Origin: Microvelia longipes
Taxonomy: Eukaryota > Arthropoda > Insecta > Hemiptera > Veliidae
Assembly (NCBI GenBank): GCA_018340805.1
Contig: JACMZG010001914.1
Location: forward strand, 27,295,132 to 27,359,131
Direction: 5' to 3'
Length of the DNA: 64,000 bases
Shown: positions 47,667 through 60,120 of the stretch, piece after piece
Numbering within the stretch: position 1 is the stretch's first letter
How the letters are laid out: every line of letters begins with the position of its first letter
Program-made: the position numbers and the translations under genes
The notes under the pieces: generated by a model
Told to the model about the DNA's origin: nothing
The model's database searches: none
The model's input: the letters and a program-made list of their open reading frames with translations, nothing else

Positions 47667-48387
47667 CAGTGGTGGACTGAGCTAAAAAGGCCCTATGAGG
47701 GTTTGGCCTAAAAGGGCTCAAATCTACATCTCAAGGTGCCCAATGGGGGGGGGGGGTCCTATAATGCTTCTCAGAAGTGTCTACTTTTAACTTATTAGTA
47801 GAGTAGTACTTATTATTATAGTAAGCATAATTTTTAATTTAACTTAATATTTAATTTTAAGTTTATATTTAATAAATTGAAATGATGATATTATTTTATT
47901 TAAACAAATAAAAATAAACCTAAGCAATAAAATAAATAACCGTTACTTATAAAATAAATAAATATTTTATAAGTAATAATAAAATAAACTTTTAAGTAAA
48001 ACCAAAGTTTATTCTTTAAATGAAATATGTAACTGAACTGTTTTATGTTTAATGTCTAGGGCCCTGATAAAGTAATTTAAGGGCCCTTTGAGGCTCTAGT
48101 CTTCCGTTTGAAACCTTTAAAAGTCCAAGTATAAAGAATAGGGGCCTTAAAGGACCTAAATTTAGGTAAAAAAAACAGAATATTTTTAAGTGCTTTAAAA
48201 ACATTTGTCTCTAGGAGCTATTTAGGCCCTAGCCTAAAGTATTCAGCTTCTTTGACACTTGTGTTATGAATATATTAAATATGTTAATATTTATTTTTTA
48301 ATTTTCGTTAATTTTTCTTTGTTTATTTTTGGCTGAAGGCCCCAAGGAGAGCTGCCGCCCTCGTCCTCAATGGCCAGTCCGCCCCTG
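47667..48387. mobile_element. hAT-type non-autonomous element, 721 bp
   Basis: Left end CAGTGGTGGACTG and right end CAGTCCGCCCCTG are inverted with two mismatches. The flanks are TTTCCACT (47659-47666) and TTTCCATT (48388-48395), an 8-bp target duplication with one difference. A run of G near 47745 and AT-rich filler make up the body. No transposase frame. Confidence 0.85.
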
Positions 48388-49224
48388 TTTCCATTCATTT
48401 GTTTCTGTTAATTCAGATTTTAGTCAGGTTTCATTTATAGCTTTTCTTTGATTTTTTTGTCTCGTTTCCAAAAAGTCATTCCTGAAATTCTTCTTACATT
48501 TATCTGATTTTTTTTTGCAAATTTTCAACAGAAAATTACGTGGAACGACATGGAAAATGTAATGGAAGAGACTGATTTCGATTTATTTCTTTACTTACTT
48601 TTCTATATTTTGTAATTATTGTTTGTTGCCCATTTTGCCCTAAATCTGTTCATGTCTTCTTGCATCATTAATTTTTCCTTTTTATCTCTTTTAATCTTTA
48701 ATTTTTCTGCATTTCTGCAGTAAGAATATATGAATTGATAAATATTTTTTGTACCATTTTCATAAAGTTATTACCTTTCATTTTTGCATAAACCTCAATG
48801 TAAGAATAATCATGCTAATTTTTATAAACCAATAACTTCTTCCAAAATTTCATATTTTTTACAGTTCAGTGTGACGTTATAAACCTTTATAACCTTTGGG
48901 AGTGGAGTCTAAATTATGTAGGATCCATGACATTTTTCTCATTTTAAACTCTTACTCTTAATTTTAACTTTTTACCTGTAGGCAAATAGTGTTTGCAACC
49001 AATATGTATTTAACAAATTTTGAAAAATTTAGGGTTTGTTAAACTTCACAAGTTTGGAAAAAAGTCGAAGACTTAAACTGACTAATTTTGTAATATTAAT
49101 ATATTGAAACAAGCTTGTGAAATAAAAGCATAAAGGTCAAAAGTGTAAGAATTTGACTTAGTTTTTTAAAATATAAACTTAGTTGGTGCTTTATTATAAT
49201 ATTTATAAACTGAATTGATTTCAG
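48388..49224. other. No firm gene; possible exon near 48533
   Basis: After a TTTTCAACAG acceptor (48532) a short frame reads KITWNDMENVMEETDFDLFL and ends at a TAA near 48615. It may be chance. Confidence 0.2.
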
Positions 49225-49359
49225 TGCGGACGAAGAGATAGTCAAGCATTTATGAATAACCGTTATCAAAAAGTGGGAATTAAAGGTTTTGTGCGCAAAG
49301 ATTTTACCTTAATGAGAGAAAGATGCTGTATGCTGCTCTATCGCAAATGGTTGGTTTAA
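49225..49359 (+). other. Candidate last exon, unrecognised
   Basis: Follows TTGATTTCAG. Reads CGRRDSQAFMNNRYQKVGIK then GFVRKDFTLMRERCCMLLYR and KWLV, stop TAA at 49357. The Arg/Lys/Cys-rich reading is unusual for random AT-rich DNA. No family was recognised and no phase-consistent link to 47306-47495 was established. Confidence 0.3.
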
Positions 49360-49610
49360 ATTTCCATCGGCTTTTCGTAATTAGGTTTTTCTGCAATGAA
49401 TTTTGTGCTATATTAAAATGTTAGGTAAAGGTAAGATCTATTATAATCTGAACAATCAAGCCACATGTGTTTGTACAGTGATACATTCTTTACAATGTGT
49501 TTAATAATCAACTTTATGAACTACAAATACCACCCTGATATCATTGGAGAAAAGTTTTACGAATATTAATTGATATCTATTATGCACACGGATTTGTCTT
49601 AAATCCATGA

Positions 49611-49765
49611 ATATAGATTTAAATCGATGAAAAACTCTTGATGATAACAGTCATGATGAAAAAATCTTGATGATAACAGTCTTAATGTAAAACTCTTGAT
49701 GAAAAAAGTCTCGATGAAAAAAGTTTTGATAAAAAATCTTGATGAAAAAAGTCTTGATAAAAGAG
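49611..49765 (+). repeat. Minisatellite, CTTGATGAAAAAAGT-type unit
   Basis: About nine units of 14 to 20 bases: CTTGATGATAACAGT early, shifting to TCTTGATGAAAAAAG later. Confidence 0.85.
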
Positions 49766-50929
49766 GGTGATTAAACGAAAGGGATGTGTAGGAAAACGTT
49801 CAGGCGACGCATGGATGACTAAAGGAAATTAGATAATGATAACAAAAAGAAATATAATGAAGATGAATTATAACGAATATTCGAAGATTGTGTGGAATGA
49901 ATGGCAAAACACAATATCCAGATTCTTCCTCTAATCTAAATTATAAAATGTGATGACCAAAAATAAAATAGGCTTTGAGTTCTTGTGGACGTGTACTAAT
50001 ACTCTGTCTATTTAGGTCATAAGAGGATTTCTTCAGTGACTTTATGTCTATAAAATGTTTTTTTTCCAATCCTGATTGAAAATGAAGACAAAATAAACAA
50101 GTTAACAAAAGTTACATTGCGTTGTTTAACGTTTTCACACAGTTTATTTCTTTATAAGACACAATAACTACATAGAGGTATCGATGATCATTGAGCAATG
50201 TCTTGGAGAAATAATCCTTCTTCCTCTTGAAGAAGTACCTATGGACTGTGAAAATAGAAACGTGCTACACGCTTCCCATGCAGGTTTGAACATAGACGTT
50301 TTCTATATATTGAAAGATAAACCAATAATTTCTTTTTTGAAGTAATATAATCAGAGGTCATACTATAGGGTTATCCTCGTAAATATACTTGCTTAAGAAT
50401 CAACTGGGATTGTTGACAATTTTCTTCCCAAGGAACTTGTATAGCACGTAACAGGTTTTCATCTGACCAAAGAGTTCAGAAAGCAAACAAGATTTTATAA
50501 CATCCGCGTTGCTTTGACCTTTCGTTAATACTGAAGTGATCTTCTTCATGTTTCCAATCTTGTTGCAGACATAATAGAATTAATTAACCTCTTAGTTATC
50601 TCCGACATGTATTGGAATTACAAATAACAGTTTTTAACTCTGAGAGCACTTTAAATACACTGCAATTTATCATTTGTACCTTCTTTTAAGTCCTTGATAT
50701 CTCGTTTAATATTAGCATGTTTATTTTTGTCTCATAATTTATCTGTATAACAAAGGATCAATAAGTACAATTTTTCATGAACTACTAATTGTTTTCATTA
50801 CCACAATGAATTTTGGTATATATAAATATACTACCTTTATATTTAGGAAATAATATCTATCTCCTTCTGATTTGCAAACTTTGTATAGAATCGTATAATC
50901 TATTATATCTACATGAACCAGGGTTACCA
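49766..50929. other. No firm gene; one weak minus-strand frame
   Basis: 50400-50585 on the minus strand reads MKKITSVLTKGQSNADVIKS, then CLLSELFGQMKTCYVLYKFL, then GKKIVNNPS and TGA. It looks protein-like but is under 62 codons, and no exon borders or family support it. Confidence 0.2.
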
Positions 50930-51030
50930 GACGTTCCAGTTTTTCAGGGTATATTATTCTTCTCAAAATCTGGCGTCCCGCAACTGCCTGCTTGATTGTT
51001 CCGGGTTTTAAAGAGATGCGCAGTTGTACG
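50930..51030. repeat. Fragment with a hAT-like end (CAGGGTTACCAGACGTTCC)
   Basis: The sequence resembles the CAGGGTTGCCAGA ends of known hAT-type repeats, and TCTGGCGTCCCGCAACTGCC follows. The partner end and target duplication are not found. Confidence 0.35.
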
Positions 51031-52464
51031 GTTCATTTTTATATATTTGAACTCTATAATAATATTGTTGAATTCGAACTAAACGAATTGCTTACGAATC
51101 ACATGGTGTATACATTTTAAGTAACATCGCTAGGGTAGTTAAAATAGCCCCTCTCTCTATTTTAAAGAATGACCGTGAGATATGAGGTTAAAACTAAAGT
51201 TATAGGTAAACTTTGTTTACCATATAACTTTGTTACATTGTTTTACTGGCTATACCCGCAAAAAGATTTTATTTGGACGCATTTCAGCCAATGGAAAGTA
51301 TATGAAATGTATATATAGGGGCAGAAACCCCTACCTATCACTTTTTCCTGATCTTAGTATTTGACCAATTACTACTCCTGAACGGAAGAAGAGGGGACCT
51401 TTTAAATTCATGAGGAAGATGGGTTATTTTGATACCGTCCAAATTTTGACTCCTGGAAATCCGGATCCCTAAAGCGGACTGATGGTCAAACCCCTTAACT
51501 GGCTTAATTGAGATTAACACCGCTATGTTTCATTGAGTTTTACATTCTATAAAGAAACTTAATTTCTGTTAATATATTCATAATCATCTAATGAACCGAG
51601 CTTAATTATTTACTCACAGGAAAGTTTCCGTGCATATGAAGTAATGATAATTGAATATGTTTAGAATCAGTCAAATCGCTTCCTGATACCATTTCTCACC
51701 CATAACTTTTATAATAATAAGTTCATACAAGAAAGTGCTTTAGAAACAAAGCACTGCACTAATATGGAAATTATTCGTTTACCTAACTGATTCACACTTT
51801 TTTTTCTATAAAGATTGTTTACTTAATTATAATTTCCTTTATTCAATTTTTCAATACATCAAAGTATTATTATTTATTTCCTCCATTCCTCGATGTATTT
51901 TTTAATCAATTTTTTCAACAAAATGTGTTGATTATTTTTATATTTTATTTCTAATGTAAGTAACTTTCAAACAAACGTGAAAGTTGAAGTAATACATAAA
52001 GTGGCTTCTTCATTTATAAAAGAATTATTTTAAATCACTATATTAAACTCAAGTTAAAGCTTCCTCGTAAAGTTTTTACTTGTAGCACGTCCCTTTCTGT
52101 GTAGAAAAACTGGTTAATTATAGCTTTTTGGCGAATAAATGAATGTTAAAATAGTTATTTCCGAGATAAATAACTACTTATCCATCGCGGATTCAAGAAA
52201 AAACTGTTCTAATATGAAAGCTGTTTCCTGAATTTTGCTCCAAAATTATTGTTGCTCTAGCTAGATATTAAATTATTGAGAATAACTCTTTTACATAACA
52301 CGGCTTCCAGAACTCTTAAATATCACTATGTTTTGTTAGTTTCCATCCTTCCATTACTATTACCATGTCTAGGGCTCTTTCACTGAAAAATCCACAAAAT
52401 TAAAATAATTTTACGACAGTTTCTTTCTTAGAGTTTTTTAATTAAAGCCCTGTCTACCCTTTTT
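51031..52464. other. No gene recognised
   Basis: AT-rich. A GC-richer patch at 51320-51510 gives a 60-codon minus-strand frame with no domain. Confidence 0.4.
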
Positions 52465-52610
52465 AGCGAATTTTTATCAAAAAATTACATTTTTTGAATT
52501 GTAAAAATTTACACTTATTCTGATTTACGCGAGGTTGTTCTGATGACGGAAGTGAGTAAGGGGAAATAATTCCTATTGGTTTCATGATTCCAAAAATAAG
52601 GTTTTAAATA
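52465..52610 (+). repeat. MITE end fragment (AGCGAATTTT family)
   Basis: TTTTTAGCGAATTTTTATC, GAGGTTGTTCTGATGACGGA and CCTATTGGTTTCATGATTCC match 27159-27260. Another fragment is at 55911-55980 (AAGCGAATTTTCATCATGAG). Confidence 0.75.
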
Positions 52611-53052
52611 AGTAGCCAAATAATTTGCCGACTTAGTGGTTCGATGTTTTTATTAGAACCTGTGACTTTATCTTTAGTGATATTTACTCTAATTTTAACG
52701 AAATATTCTTAAACTTACACCATACTTTCTTCTTAATATCTTACTGCGTGGAAACATTGTACTATTAAAATTTGTTCAATAAAAAGTAATAAAATATTAT
52801 AAAAAGAAAGTAGTCATTCTAGAATACAAGTATTTATTATTTAAATAGCTTTATAATAAAATAATAGGATTTTTTAAAGTAAGATTTCATTTTAATACCG
52901 TGTAAAACGAAACAAGATATTCAAGATATACTGCTAAAATAATAATTACTGCTAAGTATCCACCCCCAAATTTAGGAACTGAATTTAGTTCTTTAAAAAA
53001 CTATTAGATTGTTTGTCTTACTTATTACAAGTTTGTTGCTCTATAGAAGTGC
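52611..53052. other. No gene recognised
   Basis: AT-rich sequence; nothing supported. Confidence 0.4.
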
Positions 53053-53180
53053 CCTCAACCATGTAATACTAAATTATTTAAAGGATTAAATAAAAAGTCT
53101 TTCCACAGATAATCAGTATTATCAGTGGAGACACTTTTTCTTTTATCCTTTAAATAATTGAAGATTACACGGCTTAGGCC
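53053..53180. mobile_element. Palindromic MITE with a partial copy beside it
   Basis: ATTATTTAAAGGATTAAATA and AAAGTCTTTCCACAGATAAT on the left pair with ATTATCAGTGGAGACACTTT and TTTTATCCTTTAAATAAT on the right; outer CCATGTAAT pairs with ATTACACGG. A second AAAGATCTCTCCACTGATAA block at 53248 is a half copy. Confidence 0.8.
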
Positions 53181-53969
53181 ACTTTAACGCTTACCAGTTC
53201 ACTATGGAGAACAAACTTGTTAGAAGTAATCTGAAAAGGCAAACAAAAAAGATCTCTCCACTGATAATCACTACTATCACTTATTATCTGTATTGTACTC
53301 CACAACTCTATTTACAATTTGCTTTAAAAATTTAAAAGATAAACGGATGATTGTTGTTTTTAAGTGTAATAAGAACATTTTAGTCTAAAGAAATTGATTC
53401 GTTATTTATTTTGATTTAACTTCAATTTTAGTCTATTTACCCATAGTTAAAGATAAGATATTAAGATTATGAATGCGACCAATATTCGTTTTTTTAATAT
53501 GTTTAACCATCTTATACCAACCAAAATACTTTTTAGAATTTCTTAACATTAAAATGTATTTTTGCGACAATAATAAAGAAATATATACGTCATTTTTTTA
53601 ATTATTTTGTTTGTTTTAAAAACCTTTTATGGTAGAATTGTTCATGATTTGTCATGTTAAACTAGGTAAGATTTATACTTTTTTGTTGATGACTTATACT
53701 CAATTGGTGCTTGATTAAATTGATCATTTATCACTATTTCAAATTCTGACTCTTAAAGTTCAAATAAAGGTCATGGCATGTAAATATGATGCTTTGTTTA
53801 CCAACTGTTTTTCTTTGTGTTAGCCTATATGGTACTCAAGTTAAACGTTACTTTATTAAAGAATAATCGAACATACAGATTTATATCTCATGACACGTAT
53901 CTTTAAATGTACAACATTCAGGTTCATTTCATAGGAAGGATTTTTCTATAGAAAGGTGATCAAATGATC
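53181..53969. other. No gene recognised
   Basis: AT-rich sequence apart from the half copy near 53248. Confidence 0.4.
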
Positions 53970-54421
53970 ATATATATATATATATATTATATTATATATA
54001 TATATATATATTATATATATATATATATATAATCTATACACGCATGTTTGTATGTTCGAGATTTAGTTCAATAGGGCTGCAATTTAATGTACATGTATAA
54101 CTATGTATTTTAAACACATATATGAATTTAATTTTATCATTAGCATCAGCTCCGATTTTATCGTTGACCTATCTAACTAAATGTTAACAAATCACGTTTT
54201 AAATCTACTAATAACACGAAATGCGACAACAACCATGTGGCCCCAAAGTGGCCTCAGGAAGGTATAAGGACCGCGAAGTGGGCCCTAGTGCTGACGCCGT
54301 AGAGTCCGAAGGCTATTGGTTTTCCTTTATTATGAACACCTTCTTGTCTCATATTAAGTCCATAAGTAATATAACATTAAGATTGGATATCAAATATATA
54401 TATATATATATATAATATATA

Positions 54422-54459
<38 letters not shown>

Positions 54460-54481
54460 ATGTATATATATTTGTGTGTGT
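53970..54481. repeat. Two (TA)n arrays flanking a worn copy of the hairpin cluster
   Basis: (TA)n at 53970-54032 and 54392-54471, the latter followed by a GT run. Between them 54221-54320 reads ATGTGGCCCCAAAGTGGCCT, AGGACCGCGAAGTGGGCCCT, GCTGACGCCGTAG and GTCCGAAGGC, aligning with 28434-28520. The 54221-54415 open frame is this repeat. Confidence 0.75.
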
Positions 54482-55389
54482 GTGTACGAGATGCAGCCAT
54501 CAGAACATAATTTGATTAAATTAACAAACATTTTTTTCTATGCTTTTTTAACAAATTTTAAAATGACGAAGTCTAAAGTGAATAAAATTCGTGGCTTTTT
54601 CCCCATGGACCCTTCATGGGGAAAAGTATGAGTCACATAGACTTTATTTAGAGAAAAGTAAAAAACAAAGTTTACAGACTCCTGGAAAATATTGAGTTAA
54701 AGGCAATTTTAGGTGATAATTTATAATAATAGAGTATCTTAATTACAATTCCTACTTTAAGAACTGCAGTTAAAAGCAAAATTAGTGATTATGGCATAAT
54801 AAAATTTGGGCTCTCATCTTTTTCTCAAAGAGCTTTTGGATTCTAACCTTTATCCCTTGGCAATAGTTCTATGATTATTAACATATTGTGTTAAACATTA
54901 TATTCTATTCCTACTTTTAGATCCTTGCTAAAAATTATGTATGAATATCAATCAATTTTGGAAATTAACACCTGTAAAAAGTTTTAACTTACAAATCATC
55001 TTGAATATATACTCATTCACTAATGTGAACAATTTTCCTCTAATACGATTTCTTATAAGACTTACTGAACTATAATTTAAAGATAATTATCTGCTCACTG
55101 TTTATACTTTCTGATTAAGCCATATCTTTCTACATTTCCTGTTGTTATAAAACATTTTTTATTTATAGCTTTACTAACTTCTTAAATAATGAGATTGTTT
55201 AAAGAAAGCACGTTTTTTTGCTTTAGTATACTTCCAGATAAATTGTAATTTGATTTATGATAGTATGAAGTTTTAAGTAACTGAAAAAGGTTTATGAACA
55301 CACTGCACAGTTATTGATACTTGTGAGTGTCCCCATAATACTAGATGAAAATTAGTTTAAGACACTATGGAATTAGTAAGTAGTAAAAT
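54482..55389. other. No gene recognised
   Basis: AT-rich. A short hairpin at 54600-54625 (TTCCCCATG / CATGGGGAA). Confidence 0.5.
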
Positions 55390-55611
55390 ATAAATAACAC
55401 TAACAACCACGTGTCTCCACTACACATTAGTTATTAAAAATAAAGTGACAGAGCCGGCTTTCGGCAAATAGCCATCAACAGTGCCTAAAACAAGCGAAAA
55501 TCATAAACTTAAAAGTATACAAAACAAAAAAAGGTTACAGAATAAAAACTATTTTTTTTATTTTTAATAGATAATGTTTAGTGGAGAGACGTGGTTGTTG
55601 GTGTTATTTAT
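55390..55611. mobile_element. MITE with about 55-bp inverted ends
   Basis: ATAAATAACACTAACAACCA, CGTGTCTCCACTACACATTA on the left pair with TAATGTTTAGTGGAGAGACG-like and TGGTTGTTGGTGTTATTTAT on the right. The interior has GAGCCGGCTTTCGGCAAATA and CCATCAACAGTGCC, shared in part with the foldback at 58200. Confidence 0.85.
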
Positions 55612-56091
55612 TGTGAAGTACACCAAGGCGCTTTTAAAAGTAGTAAAATATAGTTTATTTAATCTAATGAATTTTAGTCTCTTCTGTGCCCTAAGCTAAT
55701 TCGCACACTAAACAATATTTATTTACTTATCGTTTACTTCTTAAAGGTAAATTTTATTTATTCATTTTGTTTTTTTTTCTTTTCTTTTGGTCATTTTTTA
55801 TTTCTACTTTTTGCTATTGATTTACTTATTGTTTTAATTATTTTTATATTTTTTTGCTAGTACCACCTATTTTATTCTATTCTAACCCTTTTTTATATAT
55901 TCTATTTAAGCGAATTTTCATCATGAGAATTATACTTATGAGGTTGTTCGAATATGGGAAGTTAAAGGGGGGAGTGTTTTTACTTTGCTAAGTTTAATTA
56001 CAAATTTAGTTGTTATACTTTTTTAGGAATAAATTTTGTTTTCTTAGTAATTTTTTTCATTTATTATTTACCTTTTAGAGGAATTGATTTT

Positions 56092-56094
<3 letters not shown>
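55612..56094. other. No gene; MITE end fragment at 55911-55980
   Basis: Contains the AAGCGAATTTTCATCATGAG fragment followed by TTATGAGGTTGTTCGAAT. Otherwise AT-rich. Confidence 0.6.
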
Positions 56095-56176
<82 letters not shown>

Positions 56177-56236
56177 ATATAATATATATAATATATATAT
56201 ATATATATTATAATATATAATATATATATATATATA
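56095..56236. repeat. (TA)n microsatellite, interrupted
   Basis: About 140 bases of TA with ATTATA and AATATA interruptions. Confidence 0.95.
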
Positions 56237-57919
56237 ACATACATTATATTTATATGTTAAAATATCATCTTATTAACTTAAACTAAAAAAATTATTAATA
56301 ATATTTCTTAATGTCTTAATAATTAGTAATATGTCTTAATGTTTAATAATATTTTTCGAACCTAAATAAATCATTGCGTTAACCACTGAAAGTCATTACA
56401 TAGTTTATTTACTTCCGAATCAAGGTGTGTTTTCGAACATTTACAAAAATTAAAGCGTTACACATTCACCATATTAAGTGCATTTCGGTAGGTGTGCCAA
56501 TTTTGTATCTTTCACTACCGTGTGTTCAGTGAAAGTATTATGTTAGGTTTTATCAGTTGCGTATCGTTACTATCTTTAGAGAACAACAGCCTCCAGGTTT
56601 TTGTATTTTGTTTTAAGATTTTTTTTCTAACAGTCATTAACATTCTACCTTTCTTTTTTTTACGAAGTGATTGGTCTTTTTTTGGATTCCTTCCTTAGTA
56701 ATTGTTGTGTAATACTCTTCATTTTTTAAGATCTGTTATGGTTCATTGAAAATGCTATTGATCTATATCTAGTCACATAGGATATTTTCTCTCTTTTTAA
56801 TAAACTGTGGTATTTCGAACTTAAAACAATACCTTTCCTATATAACTTCAATTATAAAAAATAAAAATGAAAAAGATTTATTAGAATTCCTATTTAGAAC
56901 TATCAAACTAAGTATCCTAATATTTTTTATTAGAATTATTCTTAAGATGTGAAAGTAAGTACGTACTTACTATTTTATTATCTGAAATCTATTTAACCTG
57001 AATATTTTACAGCTGATTTATATCATTGCCTGTATCTCTACATCTTCAATATTCCGTTTCCTTTCTACAGGAAGGCATTTCAGCAATATATTTATTCTTG
57101 TTTAATTGTTATCTGTAAACTATAATTTTTATGTATTCAAATTTAATTGTGGATAAAATATTTTCCCTTAAATGTTGTATCAAACAGACATTAAATTGTT
57201 ATGGATTGTGATTAAATTGCTCTTAAATTAAAAGTACACTCAATATGATCAATTGAATACCTTTATTTGGACTTAGCTTAGTTTCCAAACCTTACTTGAA
57301 TTTAAATCTAATAATAATCTTAAAATATATGTATTATTTTTAATTCATTATAATTATATTTTGATTCTCTCAACATAATTGTAATTTAAACTCAATTTAA
57401 ATGATATATAGAGACTGAACTAGCTTTAGTTCTTCAACAGTTTAATAATGCTTTATTTGATTTTCTACTTTTTTAGTGCTTTTGACATTATTATTTAATT
57501 TTAATTAATTAAGGATAATTCTTAAAAAATAATTTAAGTGCGTGTTATAATAACCATGAGTAATGTGCGTGAATACGAATTTAGTCAGGATATGACTGTG
57601 AGAAAAATTGTATTATGTCAATGGGAGATACGATTTTTTAATATTTCCAGGAAAAGTGTTAATGTTATAAAGAAATGTATAGAAACAATTAAATATGAAT
57701 ATGCTGTATATTAGCAAGAGATAGAACTTTTTTAAAATTATTACATAAATGATGTTATGAGAAGGTAATGAGAGTTTTTCCTGGTGATATGCTGAGAATT
57801 TTTAAGAACGCATAATTGATTGGTTTATCTACTTGTTTCATTTATATAAGCCTCACGATTTGTTTTATTGGTTACACGCATAGAGATATATTATTAGAGA
57901 AGCCATACCCTATCTTAAT
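56237..57919. other. No gene recognised
   Basis: The 68-codon frame at 56492-56698 is hydrophobic (Phe/Leu/Ser) with no recognisable family. Confidence 0.4.
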
Positions 57920-58025
57920 AAATTTAGAGGCGTGAAACATCTTTTGGGCTCTCAGGGGTCTGTTTAATCTTTAATTGCAACCTTCTTCAAGAGTGTGTTA
58001 AGGTTATAATAAATTAATTGTCAGA
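57920..58025 (+). repeat. Copy of the GGCTC-rich dispersed repeat
   Basis: GAGGCGTGAAACATCTTTTG, GGCTCTCAGGGGTCTG and TTAAGGTTATAATAAAT match 26760-27130. Confidence 0.75.
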
Positions 58026-58199
58026 TCTTTGAAATTTGTTTTTCTTTGGTTTTGCATTATATATTTTCTTTTATATAAGTCACTTTAATGTTGTAATGTT
58101 GGTTTGATTATGTTATTAGTCAAAATGGGTTCGGCTAATAATTATGTTAGTTTTCGATGCTTCTAAATTCAAGCGTTAGGGTCTAAGTTACTACGCTTA

Positions 58200-58476
58200 A
58201 CATCAAACAACAAATTTCCGTATTTTCCACAAGAATATCTATATTACATAGTGGAGTCAGCTTTCGGCTTGCGTCATTAACTGTACCGGAGAGGTGAGTC
58301 TCTATATGTTGTCCACAATCTCCGTTAAGGGCTTAGAGTAGAGAAACCCTTAACGGAGCTTTTGGATGACATATAGATACTCTCCTTTCCGGCACAGTTG
58401 ATGGCGCAAGCCGAAAGCTGGCTCAGCTATATAATACAGATATTCTTGTGAAAAAGACGGACTTTGTTGTTTGATG
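58200..58476. mobile_element. Long foldback MITE
   Basis: Arms of about 130 bases pair almost throughout: ACATCAAACAACAAA with TTTGTTGTTTGATGT, CACAAGAATATCT with AGATATTCTTGTG-like, CAGCTTTCGGCTTGCG with CGCAAGCCGAAAGCTG, CTCCGTTAAGGG with CCCTTAACGGAG. The spacer is about 15 bases at 58333-58347. Confidence 0.9.
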
Positions 58477-59107
58477 TATCTAGAAATAATTTTTATATGG
58501 CTGCACGCATATTGATGTCCCTTGAGATGTGATTGGTCATACTCTATAAGAGGACCTATAGATGTAGGAGTTTAAGAAACAATTCTTAGTACATAACTAT
58601 GAGGGACAAATAAGTATACAAAATTTAACAAAAATTATAGCAACAAATATATATAAACGAAAGCAATCCATAAAAAATTGTGTAATTTAAAGCAATTTTA
58701 AGTCCCTTTCACAATAATTAAAATTAAATACTTATAATTAAATTATAAAAAAAATAAACAAAATGCAGAAAAACGTTTACTTTATAAATAAAGCTACTAT
58801 TTAAAACACAAGGTTTTAGTGAAAGTAAAAGTATTTTAAGTTATAAAACAGTTCACCTGACAATGTATCACACTTTAAACTGGTTTAACAAACGAACATT
58901 GTTCTAGATAAATACTAAGTAAAATTCTATTTAGATTAATTCTAAAATAATTTCTACGATGGTTAATTAAATAAAAAATAAAAGTTAATTATACTTTGAA
59001 AAAGGTTAAATATAAATATCATTTTAAAAAAATTCAACTTGTCAAATATTTTTTCTATGAAAAATTATTTAAAATTTCTAATATTAATCGTTTCTATATA
59101 TTTTGTC

Positions 59108-59111
<4 letters not shown>
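58477..59111. other. No gene recognised
   Basis: Very AT-rich; nothing supported. Confidence 0.4.
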
Positions 59112-59150
<39 letters not shown>

Positions 59151-59180
59151 TTATATTATATATATATATTATATATATAT
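59112..59180. repeat. (TA)n microsatellite
   Basis: About 70 bases of TA with TAA/TTA breaks; the open frame through it is an artefact. Confidence 0.95.
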
Positions 59181-59489
59181 TTTGATTTAATTCTGTTAAA
59201 TTTTGTAAATTATTTGTCCCCCATAGTAGTTATGTATATAGTAGTGTTTCTTAATAATTTGGAAAATATTGAAGCGGATTAAATTATTTAAACAAATATT
59301 TTCTTGTATAATATATATTTTGTTGTTTTTAAATTAAGTTACAATAGATACTTTTTTTAATAAAACTTGGGGGATTTGGTACATTGGAAGTAATTTGATT
59401 GTTTTTATTTATATTCAAACCCTTTTTTATCGAAGTATTTAGAATATAATTAAGTAAATTAACCGGGTCAAAATTTTTCCTTCCATATT

Positions 59490-60120
59490 CCTCGAAATTT
59501 TTCCCACTGCTGCGCTTGTCTATGGCCATTTCGGACTCGCTTCGCTAGTCCTCAGACTATAATAGTTAAATGGTTTATATTCTAAAAGGTCTGCGGACTT
59601 AATTTGCTCGTTCTCAGACAGTGAAAACATTAGTTTTATTCCTGGCGGTCATCCATCCAGCTACTGACCCTGCTCGATGCTGCTTAAACTATATATTAAA
59701 ATAAATCTTATTATACTTATTTATCCCATATAGGGTTATACGTGTATCCTATTTCAATAAAATTAGATTGTTTTTCGCCTATTAACTAATTTTTAAATAA
59801 CGTAAACATATGATTTGATAAAAATTGAACTAATGCTAATAATGAAGTCAAAGTTGGCACATTTTTGGCCTTACTTAGGAATATATGCGTGCCAAATTTG
59901 AAAATAGTCCAATATCTTTTTCGAATTTTGTAAATGTTTGAAATGTGTGCTGTCATTATTGCCAGTTAAAGACGCCATAGAAATATTTTACGGGTAACTC
60001 AACTAGAATTAAAGATACTGTAGCATAAACTTACGGGGGGCTACGGTGATAACATATACACACACATACAAACAGACAACTTTGTATAACCTATTTAGGA
60101 GGCTAGACATTCATAACACT
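59490..60120 (-). repeat. 5S-rRNA-derived dispersed repeat, copy B
   Basis: On the minus strand, 59689-59637 reads GTTTAAGCAGCATCGAGCAG, GGTCAGTAGCTGGATGGATG, ACCGCCAGGAAT, which closely follows the 3' half of 5S rRNA. It then runs into CTGAGGACTAGCGAAGCGAG (59560-59530). Flanks align with copy A at 7600-8110. The family K block 60028-60105 lies at its upstream end. Confidence 0.75.

Noticed and set aside
50187..50348. Plus-strand frame starting MIIEQCLGEIILLPLEE
   Set aside because: About 53 codons, no family, and it lies beside an equally protein-like minus-strand frame, which shows how easily such frames arise here.
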